The notes beneath the pieces were generated by a model that ran no database searches, was not told the DNA's origin, and was given only the letters and a program-made list of their open reading frames with translations. The translations under genes and the position numbers were made by a program. From contig NZ_WTWY01000014.1 of the NCBI RefSeq assembly GCF_009870825.1, positions 1 through 64,000 on the forward strand: a stretch of DNA of 64,000 nucleotides, given 5' to 3'. Source of the stretch: Paenibacillus sp. USDA918EY. Its GTDB lineage: Bacteria; Bacillota; Bacilli; Paenibacillales; Paenibacillaceae. Shown one piece after another: positions 54,165 through 63,421 of this stretch. The number at the start of each line of letters is the position of its first letter. The first letter of the stretch is position 1.

Positions 54165-54198
54165 AAGGTGCTAAACAAACGTTTAGCGCCTTTTTTTG
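54165..54198 (+). terminator. Terminator of the small gene
   Basis: AAGGTGCTAAAC pairs with GTTTAGCGCCTT, then T7. Confidence 0.92.
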
Positions 54199-54312
54199 TT
54201 TTTTGATATACTTGGAAATGGAACCATGGCGCCTCATCGGCTTTCGGGTCCTGCTTGTCGAGAACACCATGGCGGAGATCTAGAACGAAAGACATGAAAG
54301 GAACGTGGGGAT

Positions 54313-55014
54313 GTGGCTTTAGAACCTCTTTATACCATTCAAGTGACCTGTAACTACTGCGAGCATTCGTTTCAGACATCTCGCGTGCGTCCCAGCTTCA
54401 AAAAATCGATCCGGACCGACACCGATTTTTGCGCGTATTACAAGGATGAAAACCCGGATTTTTACGTGGTCAGGGTCTGTCCGAAATGCGGCTTCTCCTC
54501 GACGGAAAATTCGACGGAGCGCCTGAACGAATCGCAAAAAAAACGGTTCGAGCAACACATCGGCAGCCGGTGGATCACGAGGGACTTCGGCGGACACCGG
54601 AATTGGGAAGCGGCTTTGGAAACGTACAAGCTGGGGCTGCTTGTCGCCCAGACCATCGGGGAGAAGGAGCGGATCATCGCCAGCCTTCTGCACCACATCG
54701 CGTGGCTGTACCGATATAAAGGGGACGAACAGCAAGAGCAGCGTTTCCTGAAATACTGTCTGGAATCATACATAAAGGTCTATGAGCTCGAGGGCGTGGG
54801 GGCGAACAATGCCCGGCTCCTGTACTTGATCGGAGAGCTGAACCGCAGAACGGGGGCATTCAACGAGGCAGTCAAATGGTTCTCGCGGGTCATCAACGAC
54901 AAAAACATCATCGATGCGGCCATGATCCGGGCTTCCCGCGAACAGTGGGGCGTGCTCCGCGAACAAATGCTGGCGCGCAAGCTGGAACTGCCGCAAGAAA
55001 TGAATCCGGCCTGA
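54313..55014 (+). CDS. DUF2225 family protein
   Basis: 233 residues. N-terminal zinc-ribbon part with two Cys pairs (CNYCEHSF and CPKCGFSS), then a TPR-like helical region (about 85-225: WEAALETYKLGLLVAQ, NEAVKWFSRVI). GTG start after AAAGGAACG. A common uncharacterised Firmicutes family. Confidence 0.9.
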   Translation: MALEPLYTIQVTCNYCEHSFQTSRVRPSFKKSIRTDTDFCAYYKDENPDFYVVRVCPKCGFSSTENSTERLNESQKKRFEQHIGSRWITRDFGGHRNWEAALETYKLGLLVAQTIGEKERIIASLLHHIAWLYRYKGDEQQEQRFLKYCLESYIKVYELEGVGANNARLLYLIGELNRRTGAFNEAVKWFSRVINDKNIIDAAMIRASREQWGVLREQMLARKLELPQEMNPA

Positions 55015-55017
55015 CAA

Positions 55018-55052
55018 ACACAAAACACGCATGAATCATGCGTGTTTTGTGT
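55018..55052 (+). terminator. Bidirectional terminator
   Basis: ACAAAACACGCATGA pairs perfectly with its inverse TCATGCGTGTTTTGT, loop A. Ends the DUF2225 gene and the opposite zinc-ribbon gene. Confidence 0.88.
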
Positions 55053-55060
55053 ACAAACGG

Positions 55061-55291
55061 TTATCGGACAGGCTGGTCGAAGCGCAGGTAGTCGTTATCC
55101 GTCTCGATGACGTTCAGCCGGCTGCTGCAGCATGGAAAGACGACCAGCTTTTTGCGGCCTTCGTTGACGGTTTTCAGCTCGCCGGGCTTCAGGTTCAGCC
55201 TCACGTTCCCGGCACCGCAAAAGGGACATTCATGCACGTAAATGTCGCCCATCTGTTTATCGTAAGGCCAAGTGTGCGAGAAAGGAATCAT
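55061..55291 (-). CDS. Small zinc-ribbon protein
   Basis: 76 residues with CPFCGAGN and PCCSS, a four-Cys zinc site, and no other domain. ATG overlaps the stop of yycC (ATGA), so the pair is translationally coupled. Function unknown. Confidence 0.78.
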   Translation of the reverse strand: MIPFSHTWPYDKQMGDIYVHECPFCGAGNVRLNLKPGELKTVNEGRKKLVVFPCCSSRLNVIETDNDYLRFDQPVR

Positions 55292-55458
55292 GACTCGTCC
55301 TTCTTTTCCGCCTCTTGCTTGTCCGGCGATTCTTTGCCGAGCTCGGCGATTTTTTGCAGCAAAATATGCTGCGGCATGTGCATGAGATGTTCGAGCGGAA
55401 CCCCCAATTTTTCGGACAGCTTCACGGCCGTCTCCGGCGATATTTGCAGCGGTCTCAT
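55288..55458 (-). CDS. YycC-like small protein
   Basis: 56 residues: MRPLQISPETAVKLSEKLGV then HLMHMPQHILLQKIAELGK, matching YycC-like proteins. GGAGGG is 9 bases before this ATG; an in-frame ATG 9 bases earlier touches the ribosome site. Role unknown. Confidence 0.78.
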   Translation of the reverse strand: MRPLQISPETAVKLSEKLGVPLEHLMHMPQHILLQKIAELGKESPDKQEAEKKDES

Positions 55459-55591
55459 GACAAGCATCCCTCCATTCGGATCTATTTCAGTCCGCTTAAG
55501 GACCTGTTTGCAGGATTGTTCCCTTTTGTAATACACCTTATCACGAAAACCGTTGAAATGAAATCCTATGCAAAGAAAGGTGATTTTTTTT

Positions 55592-57391
55592 ATGAATAAC
55601 AATTTGAAAATGACCTGGGATTTGGAGTCCGTTTTTCCCGGAGGTTCCTCTTCCGCCGAATACCAAACGTTTCTGGACGCGCTCGAGAAGGATCTCCGCC
55701 AGTTGAAACAAGATGTCGATGCTGCCTCGGCTCCGGCTAGCGCAGACGACACGAAAGCATTCGACGCGATCATCGACGCGATGGGCAGCTGTATTTCCCG
55801 CCTGTCCGAAGGAAGCGCATTCGTCAGCTGTTTGCAAGCGCAGGATCAAAACGACAAAAAGGCGGTTCAGCTGTCCGGCCGGATTACGGGCCTGCATGCG
55901 CTGCTCAGCACCATCACGACAAAATTCGACGATCTTCTCGCCCGGACTGACGATGACACTTGGAAAGCATGGATGGAACGAGAGGAACTGCGTCCGATTG
56001 CTTACGTCATGAACGAAAGCCGGAACCAAGCCCGCGAAAAGCTGAGCCCTGAGCTCGAAAGCCTTGCGCTCGATTTGGCCGTCGACGGATATCACGGCTG
56101 GGGCGATCATTACGACACGGTGGTCAGCCACGTGAAAATTCCGTTCGAGAAGGACGGGGAAACCGTGCTGTTGTCCGCAGGCCAAGCGCATAACAAGCTC
56201 TATGACGCAGACAAAGAAGTCCGCGACTCGATGTTTGTTAAATGGAAAGAAGCCTGGGCGGACAAGGCCGACTTCTGCGGCGATACGCTGAATCACCTGG
56301 GCGGTTTCCGGCTGAAGCTGTACGAACGCCGCGGCTGGGACGAAGTGTTGAAGGAGCCGCTGGCCATCAACCGCATGTCCAAGCAGACGCTGGACGCCAT
56401 GTGGGGCGTCATTCAGGACAACAAAGCGATGCTGGTCAAATATATGGAACGTAAAGCCAAACTCATCGGCGTCGACAAGCTGAGTTGGGTGGACGTGGAA
56501 GCGCCGATCGGCAAGGTTTCCTCCAAGGTGTCTTATCAAGAAGCGGCCGAAACGATCGTGGAGCAATTCCGTAAATTCAGCCCGAAAATGGCCGTCTTTG
56601 CCGAAATGGCTTTCGACAAATCGTGGATCGAAGCGGAGGACCGCCCCGGAAAACGTCCTGGCGGATTCTGCACGTCCTTGCCGGTCAGCAAGGCGACGCG
56701 TATTTTCATGACGTACAGCGGTACGGCATCCAACGTGTCCACGCTCGCGCATGAGCTCGGTCATGGCTATCACCAGCACGTGATGGACGATCTCCCGGTA
56801 TTCAACCAAAATTATGCGATGAACGTGGCCGAAACGGCCTCGACGCTTGCGGAAATGATCGTTTCCGACGCCATGGTGAAAAAGGCCGGAGACGAGCAGG
56901 AGAAGCTGGCGCTGCTGGAAGACAAAATTCAGCGGAGCGTTGCGTTCTACATGAACATTCATGCCCGTTTCCTGTTTGAAACCCGCTTCTACGAAAAACG
57001 CAAAAACGGCCTGCTCAGCGTTCGGGAATTGAACGAGCTCATGGAAGAAGCGCAAAAAGAAGCGTACTGCGACGCGTTGTCTGCGTATGAGCCGACGTTC
57101 TGGTGTTCCAAGCTGCATTTCTACATCACCGGCGTTCCGTTCTACAACTTCCCGTACACCTTCGGCTACATGTTCAGCACGGGCATCTATGCCCAGGCGC
57201 TTCAGGAAGGCAGCGGCTTTGCGGACAAATACGATGCGCTCCTTCAGGATACAGGCGCCATGACCGTCGAAGATCTGGCGAAAAAGCATTTGAACGCGGA
57301 TTTGACGGGACGCGATTTCTGGCAGAGCGCATCCGATCTCCTCAAGAAGGACGTCGAAGAATTCATGAGCATGACCGAGTCGCTGGTTTAA
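55592..57391 (+). CDS. M3 family oligoendopeptidase (PepF-like)
   Basis: 599 residues. Zinc motif HELGHGYHQHV and a Glu downstream (ETASTLAEMIV), the M3 thimet-like catalytic core; GYMFSTGIYAQ near the C-terminus binds substrate. Cleaves short cytoplasmic peptides. AAAGGTGA precedes ATG 55592. Confidence 0.95.
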   Translation: MNNNLKMTWDLESVFPGGSSSAEYQTFLDALEKDLRQLKQDVDAASAPASADDTKAFDAIIDAMGSCISRLSEGSAFVSCLQAQDQNDKKAVQLSGRITGLHALLSTITTKFDDLLARTDDDTWKAWMEREELRPIAYVMNESRNQAREKLSPELESLALDLAVDGYHGWGDHYDTVVSHVKIPFEKDGETVLLSAGQAHNKLYDADKEVRDSMFVKWKEAWADKADFCGDTLNHLGGFRLKLYERRGWDEVLKEPLAINRMSKQTLDAMWGVIQDNKAMLVKYMERKAKLIGVDKLSWVDVEAPIGKVSSKVSYQEAAETIVEQFRKFSPKMAVFAEMAFDKSWIEAEDRPGKRPGGFCTSLPVSKATRIFMTYSGTASNVSTLAHELGHGYHQHVMDDLPVFNQNYAMNVAETASTLAEMIVSDAMVKKAGDEQEKLALLEDKIQRSVAFYMNIHARFLFETRFYEKRKNGLLSVRELNELMEEAQKEAYCDALSAYEPTFWCSKLHFYITGVPFYNFPYTFGYMFSTGIYAQALQEGSGFADKYDALLQDTGAMTVEDLAKKHLNADLTGRDFWQSASDLLKKDVEEFMSMTESLV

Positions 57392-57485
57392 TTCAGCATG
57401 GCTCCGTTTCCGGTTCGCAGCCCGGCTCGCGTCTTTGCCATCGATCCATTTCCCCAGGCATGACCGGATCGACAGGAAATGATAA

Positions 57486-57528
57486 AACAGGAAAAACCGC
57501 CATAAACGGCGGTTTTTCCTGTTTTTTT
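57486..57528 (+). terminator. Terminator after the oligoendopeptidase
   Basis: AACAGGAAAAACCGCC pairs with GGCGGTTTTTCCTGTT, loop ATAAAC, then T. Confidence 0.95.
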
Positions 57529-57730
57529 GCCTTTTCGAAAGAATGTCAGGAATTTTGTCACATAAACCAGAAATATATCAGAATTTTGGCTTAAAATGCA
57601 TCGAAAAAGCGAAAGTAATAGTAATAATTACCCATTTATGTTTGATATTGTTGTCTGTTCCGATAGGCTGTCTTATAATGAGTCATAAGCCCTAATTATT
57701 TTGGCGAAAGTTGAAGAGAGGAAGAAGGAA

Positions 57731-58138
57731 ATGATGAAAACTGAGCAATTATCCCTAGCAAGACAACTTGATTTGGTCTTCAAGGAACTTGAAGAAGAGC
57801 TTTCGGGCCTATCCTCAGGTACAGTGTTTGTGCAAATACGCAATAACACCATCGGCAAATTCGGGATTCGTCATCATCCGCTGGAGGGAAGAAACGGGGA
57901 GCTTCGTTCCGAAGATTCCGGTTTGACTCCGGTCCAATATTCTTCATTCCGAATGATGGCCCTTGAAAGCCTGAAGTACAAGCGCCACTGGACCCATGGG
58001 GAAATCAGCTACGAATTCGCGGTCCGGCAGGGCTCGATCATCGTCGACGCCATTCTGGAATCGAATTATAACATGGCGAATTTAATGATCCGCTATCCAA
58101 GACATACATATTCAGATTCATTGACCGAAGTGTATTAA
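57731..58138 (+). CDS. Conserved hypothetical protein
   Basis: 135 residues, soluble, no family recognised. A helical start (ARQLDLVFKELEEELSGL) leads to a mixed alpha/beta part (VFVQIRNNTIGKFGIRHHP, GEISYEFAVRQGSIIVDAIL). GGAAGAAGGAA is right before the double ATG. Own terminator at 58171. Confidence 0.75.
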   Translation: MMKTEQLSLARQLDLVFKELEEELSGLSSGTVFVQIRNNTIGKFGIRHHPLEGRNGELRSEDSGLTPVQYSSFRMMALESLKYKRHWTHGEISYEFAVRQGSIIVDAILESNYNMANLMIRYPRHTYSDSLTEVY

Positions 58139-58170
58139 AATATCGCGGCTGTGCTTACGCAAGCATGCAA

Positions 58171-58199
58171 AAAAGGCAACCTAATAAGGCTGCCTTTTC
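58171..58199 (+). terminator. Terminator of the hypothetical gene
   Basis: AAAAGGCA pairs with TGCCTTTT across ACCTAATAAGGC. Confidence 0.75.
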
Positions 58200-58291
58200 T
58201 TGCGGACATGCTGGCCGCAGGATCGGCAGGTATGGCTCACGCCTTGCCGCCGACCGACATGATATCACATTATACAAATGCCGAAAGCAGA

Positions 58292-58531
58292 TTATTGACG
58301 ACCGGAAAGCTGCTGTTCTGCCATTTGTACCAGACGTTTCGTGATGTAGCCTCCCAAAGAACCAGTCTCGCGGGAAGTCATGTTGCCATAATATCCGTCT
58401 TGAGGGATTTGAACGCCAAGCTCTTGAGCAGCTTCAAACTTCATTTGTTGAAGAGCTGCGTTTGCTTGAGGAACCACCAGGTTGTTGGAGCGGTTGTTGC
58501 GTCCTTGGTTTTGTTGTCCTGCTTGACCCAT
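58292..58531 (-). CDS. Alpha/beta-type small acid-soluble spore protein
   Basis: 79 residues. The DNA-binding core [24 protein letters not shown] and [20 protein letters not shown] is the alpha/beta SASP signature; the GPR cleavage region is KFEAAQELG. Extra Gln/Asn-rich start ([12 protein letters not shown]). AAAGGAGGTG upstream. A sigma-G-type promoter lies at 58562-58590. Confidence 0.96.
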   Translation of the reverse strand: MGQAGQQNQGRNNRSNNLVVPQANAALQQMKFEAAQELGVQIPQDGYYGNMTSRETGSLGGYITKRLVQMAEQQLSGRQ

Positions 58532-58561
58532 GTTTGTCACCTCCTTTGAACTTTATGCTGT

Positions 58562-58590
58562 TATTATGGTTTTAAAATTTGAAAACATGC
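58562..58590 (-). promoter_or_regulatory. Sigma-G-type promoter of the SASP gene
   Basis: On the minus strand GCATG (58590-58586) as -35, 17-base spacer and CATAATA (58568-58562) as -10, fitting the sigma-G pattern. Confidence 0.7.
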
Positions 58591-58722
58591 AGCAAAAGAG
58601 AGTGAAAGAGGTGGGAATTTTTAGGGGATTGTTGTTTCGTGCCAAAATAACGCGGAGCGGCAGCCTTTTTGACGAATTTGGCGCATGGCTCCGCTTAAAG
58701 CGGGATATTATGAACCAACCCA

Positions 58723-58762
58723 AAAAGGCGCCGATTCGACATATCGTCGAACGGCGCCTTTT
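58723..58762 (+). terminator. Bidirectional hairpin after the epimerase gene
   Basis: AAAAGGCGCCG pairs with CGGCGCCTTTT with inner TTCGA/TCGAA pairing. On the minus strand it ends the aldose epimerase gene, 19 bases from its stop. Confidence 0.88.
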
Positions 58763-58780
58763 CGCGTAAAAGTTCGTATG

Positions 58781-59758
58781 TTAATCCTCGGAAGGGTACA
58801 CCATATCAAGGTGCAAATCCATCTGGACCGATTGTCCGGGTTCAAGCCGGATCAGTCCCGTCACGTCGGGGCCCGCGTTCAGGTTCGGAGCGTTTGGCAG
58901 CCACGTGTACGGCTCGATGCACAAAAATTCGTTCGCTTCGCCTTTGGTGTAAAGGACCCAATGCTTATAATATTGCGGATCGGCCGAATAGGTGAGCCCG
59001 TAACCGTCATTGCGCAGCAAGGTCGCAACGGCCGGCTGGCCTTTGCCGATTCTAAAGAGCGTGTCGAAGTTCGTTCCCTGCAGGCTTAAACCTTCATTAA
59101 GCTTCTCCAAAGGACCTAAAGGAAGCACTTCGCCGGTCGGCAGCAGATCCTGGTCCAATCCGTAGACGGCGTCCACCGGCAACTGCAGCGTCCATTCTCC
59201 GGGTTGTCCGTCCAGCAGGAACCATGTATGGTATCCGATGCCGAAAGGCACGGGGAGATCCCCTAAATGGGTAACCTTGAAATGCTTGGTTAACCGGGCC
59301 CCCTGCAAACGCATCGTGACTTCAAGCTTCAGCGGAGCCGGAAACTGCTCCATCCAGTGGGGGTCGTCCGCGGTAAGAAATTCGGTGGTTACGGCGCACC
59401 CATCCTCGTCTTCCTCGATATCGCTCACGCGCCAAGGCTGCGTGCGGTGCAGACCGTGGATATGGTTGTCGCCGGCGGTGTTGCGGTCGAATTGATATTC
59501 GCGGCCTTCGTATTCGAAATGGCCTCCGCGGATCCTTCCCGGCGGAATGAGCATCGGCATACCGAAATGATAGGGTTTTTGCATATAAAATGCCAAATCG
59601 TTTTCATCGGGTTTTCTTAAAATCTGTCTGTTCTGGATGTTGTCCCAGATGGAAATCACATTGTTCCCCAGCCACGGCAGCAGCGTGACTTCAAGCTCAC
59701 GACTGTGAAGGACGTAAGTATCGTAACCATTCCATTGCCCTTTGGTCACTTGTTTCAT
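58781..59758 (-). CDS. Aldose 1-epimerase family protein
   Basis: 325 residues of the galactose-mutarotase-like fold. Catalytic His in DNHIHGLH and YHTWF, and a Glu in FLCIEPYTW. Interconverts sugar anomers; substrate not known. Monocistronic, divergent from the trpS unit. Confidence 0.9.
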   Translation of the reverse strand: MKQVTKGQWNGYDTYVLHSRELEVTLLPWLGNNVISIWDNIQNRQILRKPDENDLAFYMQKPYHFGMPMLIPPGRIRGGHFEYEGREYQFDRNTAGDNHIHGLHRTQPWRVSDIEEDEDGCAVTTEFLTADDPHWMEQFPAPLKLEVTMRLQGARLTKHFKVTHLGDLPVPFGIGYHTWFLLDGQPGEWTLQLPVDAVYGLDQDLLPTGEVLPLGPLEKLNEGLSLQGTNFDTLFRIGKGQPAVATLLRNDGYGLTYSADPQYYKHWVLYTKGEANEFLCIEPYTWLPNAPNLNAGPDVTGLIRLEPGQSVQMDLHLDMVYPSED

Positions 59759-59850
59759 ATCGATGCTCCTTTTCCCACTTTTAATTCGGTTCGCTAGCGA
59801 TCACTTAAAGATATCATAACAGATTTTGCGACGTTTCGTAAAAAAGAGGT

Positions 59851-59880
59851 TTGACAATTTGACAAGTTCAGCGATATCAT
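59851..59880 (+). promoter_or_regulatory. Promoter of the T-box-trpS unit
   Basis: TTGACA (59851-59856), 18-base spacer, TATCAT (59875-59880). Confidence 0.8.
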
Positions 59881-59912
59881 AGGCATTGCATAAAGGCTTT
59901 CAATGATTGCAA

Positions 59913-60190
59913 CACGATGACAGGGACAAGTAAGCAAAGACGGCATCTCCTTCAGAAAGCCGGTGGTTGATGCGAACCGGTGGAGCCGATTTTGCCGAAT
60001 GGACCCTTGAGTGCCGAGTTGAACGGAAGCGCAGCTTCCCGCGTAGACCGGCCGGCTAATTCCACGTTAAGGAATCGAAAGGCTGTCAGGGCTACGGTAC
60101 TTCAATGGTACGCAAAGCTGAAATCCGAGGCAGCAAATAAGGGTGGCACCACGGTCTCACGTCCCTTGCGGACGATGAGGCCTTTTTTGC
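59913..60190 (+). promoter_or_regulatory. Trp-specific T-box riboswitch
   Basis: The T-box sequence GGGTGGCACCACGG (60141-60154) is followed by a terminator stem CTCACGTCC/GGACGATGAG and a T run (60183-60188). A TGG triplet in GAATGGACC (60000-60002) is the likely specifier, which fits trpS downstream. Uncharged tRNA-Trp would stabilise the antiterminator. Confidence 0.9.
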
Positions 60191-60221
60191 ATACACATCA
60201 ACACACTTGGAGGGATATTTC

Positions 60222-61211
60222 ATGAAAAAGGTACTTTCCGGAATCCAGCCGAGCGGCAAGCTGACGCTGGGAAACTATATCGGCGCCATGAAAAACTTCG
60301 TGAAGCTGCAAAATGACTATGCCTGCAATTTCATGGTCGTCGACCTGCATGCGATCACCGTACCGCAGGATCCTGCGGCGCTCAGGGAGCAGTCGGAGGC
60401 GGTAGCCGCATTGTTCATTGCCGCGGGCATCGATCCGGACAAAGCCAACGTGTACATGCAGTCCCATGTGCCGCCGCACGCGGAGCTGGGATGGATACTG
60501 ACGACGCTGACGTCCATGGGCGAGCTTGAACGGATGACCCAGTTTAAAGACAAATCGGCCGGAAAAGATTCGGTTGGCGCCGGTTTGTTCGTGTACCCGT
60601 CGCTTATGGCCGCGGACATTTTGGTTTACAATGCCGATCTGGTGCCGGTTGGCGAAGACCAGAAGCAGCATTTGGAACTGACCCGCGATCTGGCGGGACG
60701 GTTTAACCACCGATTCGGCGAATATTTCACGGTTCCCGAGCCGTACATTCCGGAAGTGGGCGCGCGGATCATGTCCCTGGACGACGCTTCCAAAAAAATG
60801 AGCAAAAGCAATCCGAATCCGGGGAGTTACATCGCGCTCCTGGACACGCCGGACGAAATCCGCAAAAAAATCAGCCGCGCCACGACGGATTCCGGCAGAG
60901 AAGTCCGCTTCGACCCTGCCGAAAAGCCTGAAATCAGCAATTTGATGAGCATTTACGCCGAATGCTCGGGCATGTCGATCGCCGAGATCCAGAATAAATA
61001 CGAAGGTCAAATGTACGGCGGATTTAAAAAGGATTTGGCCGAGGCCGTCGTTTCCGTCCTGGAGCCGCTGCAAAAGAAATATTACGATATCCGGGAGTCC
61101 GGCGAACTGCACGATATCCTTAAAAAGGGAGCCGACAAAGCGACGGAAACCGCATCGCGCACGCTTTCGGACGTGAAAGAGCGGATGGGCTTCCTAATGC
61201 CGAGAAAATAA
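60222..61211 (+). CDS. trpS: Tryptophanyl-tRNA synthetase
   Basis: 329 residues. Class I synthetase: the HIGH-like motif in QPSGKLTLGNYIGAM and KMSKS in DASKKMSKSNPN. ATG 60222 with GGAGGG 8 bases before. Under T-box control. Confidence 0.97.
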   Translation: MKKVLSGIQPSGKLTLGNYIGAMKNFVKLQNDYACNFMVVDLHAITVPQDPAALREQSEAVAALFIAAGIDPDKANVYMQSHVPPHAELGWILTTLTSMGELERMTQFKDKSAGKDSVGAGLFVYPSLMAADILVYNADLVPVGEDQKQHLELTRDLAGRFNHRFGEYFTVPEPYIPEVGARIMSLDDASKKMSKSNPNPGSYIALLDTPDEIRKKISRATTDSGREVRFDPAEKPEISNLMSIYAECSGMSIAEIQNKYEGQMYGGFKKDLAEAVVSVLEPLQKKYYDIRESGELHDILKKGADKATETASRTLSDVKERMGFLMPRK

Positions 61212-61220
61212 AGCGAAAGA

Positions 61221-61397
61221 CTACGATTCGTTGGAACGGTTCTTTTTGGCCTTGATCACGAAACCCCAGCCGATGTTGCAGATGGCCAGCACGCCGAGCA
61301 AAAGCGCGATCCAGCCGTTATAACTGATCGCAATGGCACAAGCGCCCAAAAGCAGGATGGATGAACAAGCAAACCAAAGGGACAAACCTTTACTCAT
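61221..61397 (-). CDS. Small two-helix membrane protein
   Basis: 58 residues: a short polar start MSKG, two hydrophobic helices (LSLWFACSSILLLGACAIAI and GWIALLLGVLAICNIGWGFV), then a basic tail KAKKNRSNES. GGAGGT is 8 bases before the ATG on the minus strand. Convergent with trpS. No family recognised. Confidence 0.75.
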   Translation of the reverse strand: MSKGLSLWFACSSILLLGACAIAISYNGWIALLLGVLAICNIGWGFVIKAKKNRSNES

Positions 61398-61434
61398 TGT
61401 AAAAAACCTCCAGACAAGATATGAATTCTGTTCT

Positions 61435-61463
61435 GTATAACTCTTAAAGATGGTGACATACTA
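61435..61463 (+). promoter_or_regulatory. Sigma-G-type promoter of the second SASP gene
   Basis: GTATA (61435-61439), 17-base spacer, CATACTA (61457-61463), a clean sigma-G match. The leader then forms a hairpin TGCAAAATCC/GGGTTTTGCA (about 61496-61534). Confidence 0.75.
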
Positions 61464-61574
61464 AGCTTGCAAGCTCGTTACTAACTTGAGGATATTGCAA
61501 AATCCAGAAGAGCAAAGCTATGCCGGGTTTTGCAAATTCCGAACACATCTGCAGAATAGAAGGGAGATTTTATT

Positions 61575-61787
61575 ATGGGTCAATCTCGTTCTAACAACCT
61601 TGTCGTTCCGCAAGCAAGAACAGCTTTGCAGCAAATGAAAATGGAAGCTGCGCGTGAGTTGGGGGTACAAATTCCTGAGGACGGTTACTACGGTAACATG
61701 ACCTCCCGCGAAACAGGTTCCCTTGGAGGATATATTACCAAACGTCTGATCCAATTGGCCGAACAATCGTTATCCGGCCGCCAATAA
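61575..61787 (+). CDS. Alpha/beta-type small acid-soluble spore protein
   Basis: 70 residues, without the Gln-rich start of the other copy. Core [20 protein letters not shown] and [20 protein letters not shown]. Highly similar to the gene at 58292, so they are paralogues 3 kb apart. GAAGGGAG before the ATG. Confidence 0.96.
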   Translation: MGQSRSNNLVVPQARTALQQMKMEAARELGVQIPEDGYYGNMTSRETGSLGGYITKRLIQLAEQSLSGRQ

Positions 61788-61800
61788 ACGAATGTGTCCC

Positions 61801-61835
61801 AAGCCCGAAGCGCTCCAAGCGTTTCGGGCTTTTTA
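61801..61835 (+). terminator. Terminator after the second SASP gene
   Basis: AAGCCCGAA pairs with TTCGGGCTT with inner GCGC/GCGT pairing, then T. Confidence 0.9.
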
Positions 61836-61970
61836 CATTAGACCCCGCAAAGCGCCTGAATATAAGCATCGTCATGAGCAGAGCGTCTTTGCAAGGGGGA
61901 TTTTGCGCGAAACCTCTTACGGTGATTCTCTCGTACCGGACGGCTTTCGTCAAGCCAAACACGGAGGAAC

Positions 61971-62002
61971 AAAAAAGCCGCTTCCATAAAGGGAAGCAGC
62001 CT
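61971..62002 (-). terminator. Terminator of the YfhP-like gene
   Basis: On the minus strand GCTTCC pairs with GGAAGC with flanking GGCT/GGC, followed by TTTTTTG. The rest of 61836-62132 has no gene; a tRNA 3'-end-like stretch at 62079-62105 is reported as a finding. Confidence 0.75.
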
Positions 62003-62132
62003 CATTTTTCTGCATGAGGAGTTTGCCAAAATCCAAGCAGCGAATATATAGAGCGAAACGGTTTAATTCGTCTATATATGGTGTCCGGGAGCGGCCGGAA
62101 TCGAATTTTGCAACATCCTGACATATTAAATG

Positions 62133-63116
62133 TTAGCCGGAGTTGATGGATAATCTTTTATCCATTTTTTTGGCGCTCAGCCACCCGACATAGGTGTTGA
62201 TCGGCTGATATTGCTTATCCATGACCAGCACGGCGACAAAAGGATACTGCTTGCGGTGGCGGTAGCGTACATCCGCCCAGCGGACGACGTAACCCCATGG
62301 CAAATTTTCGACTTCGGCAACGGCAAACGAGGTAAAGTAGAGGAAGGCCTGCACGTCCGGGTGCTGTCTGGAATGCTCGATTGCCGGATGCTGCTCGGTG
62401 CGGGCATGTTTCCGCCATTCGAGCTCCTGCCCGTTCAGTACCCCGATTTCGAAGCTGCCGTCCGATAAAGCCTTGACGACATGCCACTTATTGAAGGTTA
62501 CGGTCGGGATGACATAATACCGGTCGCCCTCGCGGCGGGAAGAATCGAGGCGTTTCACTTCGGCCGTCTTTCTGAAATGAACGACGGTGCGCCATACATA
62601 ATACAGAATGGTCAACATGTACAGGCCCGTAAACAGCGGCGCCGGCTGCAGCGCTCCCGTGCTCCACAGCAGAACCGCGGCGGCATGGGTCGAAAAAATG
62701 AACGGATCGAAAATATGAATGATATTCCAAGAAATCCACCGTTCCGAAAACGGGCGGGCGGCTTGCGTTCCGTACGTATTGAACAAATCGCTGAACACGT
62801 GGACGCAAACGGCGATTCCGGTCCAAAGAATGATGTGCCCGGCGGGCACGCTCCTGAACAACATAGCCAAAATCCCGCTGATCAGCGCGGTCCAAATGAC
62901 GAGAAAAGGAAGCGAATGCGTAATGCCCCGGTGGTTCTTTACGTAAACGGCATTGCCTTTTAAGCGCAAAACCCCGTCGAAATCGGGGGCCTGGGAACCG
63001 ATGACCGTACCGAGAAGTACAGCGGTGGCAAGCGCGGGGCTTGCGGCTACTGCCGGGTCGACGTAGGCGAGTCCGGCCAAGCTGAGCCCCATCACGAAAT
63101 GTGTAGCTGTATCCAT
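62133..63116 (-). CDS. YfhP-like membrane-bound metal-dependent hydrolase
   Basis: 327 residues. N-terminal YdjM/DUF457 domain (1-170) with THFVMGLSLAG, GSQAPDFDG and KNHRGITHSL, whose His and Asp form the metal site; four or five membrane helices. The C-terminal part (about 185-327) is soluble. AAGGAG is 2 bases from an ATG at 63122 and 8 from ATG 63116, preferred here. Confidence 0.85.
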   Translation of the reverse strand: MDTATHFVMGLSLAGLAYVDPAVAASPALATAVLLGTVIGSQAPDFDGVLRLKGNAVYVKNHRGITHSLPFLVIWTALISGILAMLFRSVPAGHIILWTGIAVCVHVFSDLFNTYGTQAARPFSERWISWNIIHIFDPFIFSTHAAAVLLWSTGALQPAPLFTGLYMLTILYYVWRTVVHFRKTAEVKRLDSSRREGDRYYVIPTVTFNKWHVVKALSDGSFEIGVLNGQELEWRKHARTEQHPAIEHSRQHPDVQAFLYFTSFAVAEVENLPWGYVVRWADVRYRHRKQYPFVAVLVMDKQYQPINTYVGWLSAKKMDKRLSINSG

Positions 63117-63330
63117 CTCCATGTCTCCTTCTTGTTGTTCTTATTTACCATTGTAACAAAACCGGAAAATGCATTCCCGTTTAAACGGGCCGTTCTTGTG
63201 AGCATTTTGCGAATCCTGCTTCAATCTTCCTTATAATAGTTACTACCCACTTTTGGATGAATATATAAGGGTTTGACCATACTAAATTGTGTCACTGAAT
63301 TGTCAAAAAGGTGAATGAATTTGCAGAGGA

Positions 63331-63360
63331 TTGTCAAACACTTTTAGCTTTTGATATGAT
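63331..63360 (+). promoter_or_regulatory. Promoter of ctaB
   Basis: TTGTCA (63331-63336), 18-base spacer, TATGAT (63355-63360). Confidence 0.75.
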
Positions 63361-63421
63361 AAACTTTATAGCGGAGGCTTCGATTCCTCCAGAATGACAG
63401 AATAAGGAGGATTCTAAAGGC

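Noticed and set aside
58530-58769. Plus-strand frame of 79 codons beside the SASP gene
   Set aside because: Covers the SASP promoter and a terminator hairpin and shows no protein-like pattern.
61792-61989. 65-codon frame after the second SASP gene
   Set aside because: It starts in the terminator and ends in another; no ribosome site.
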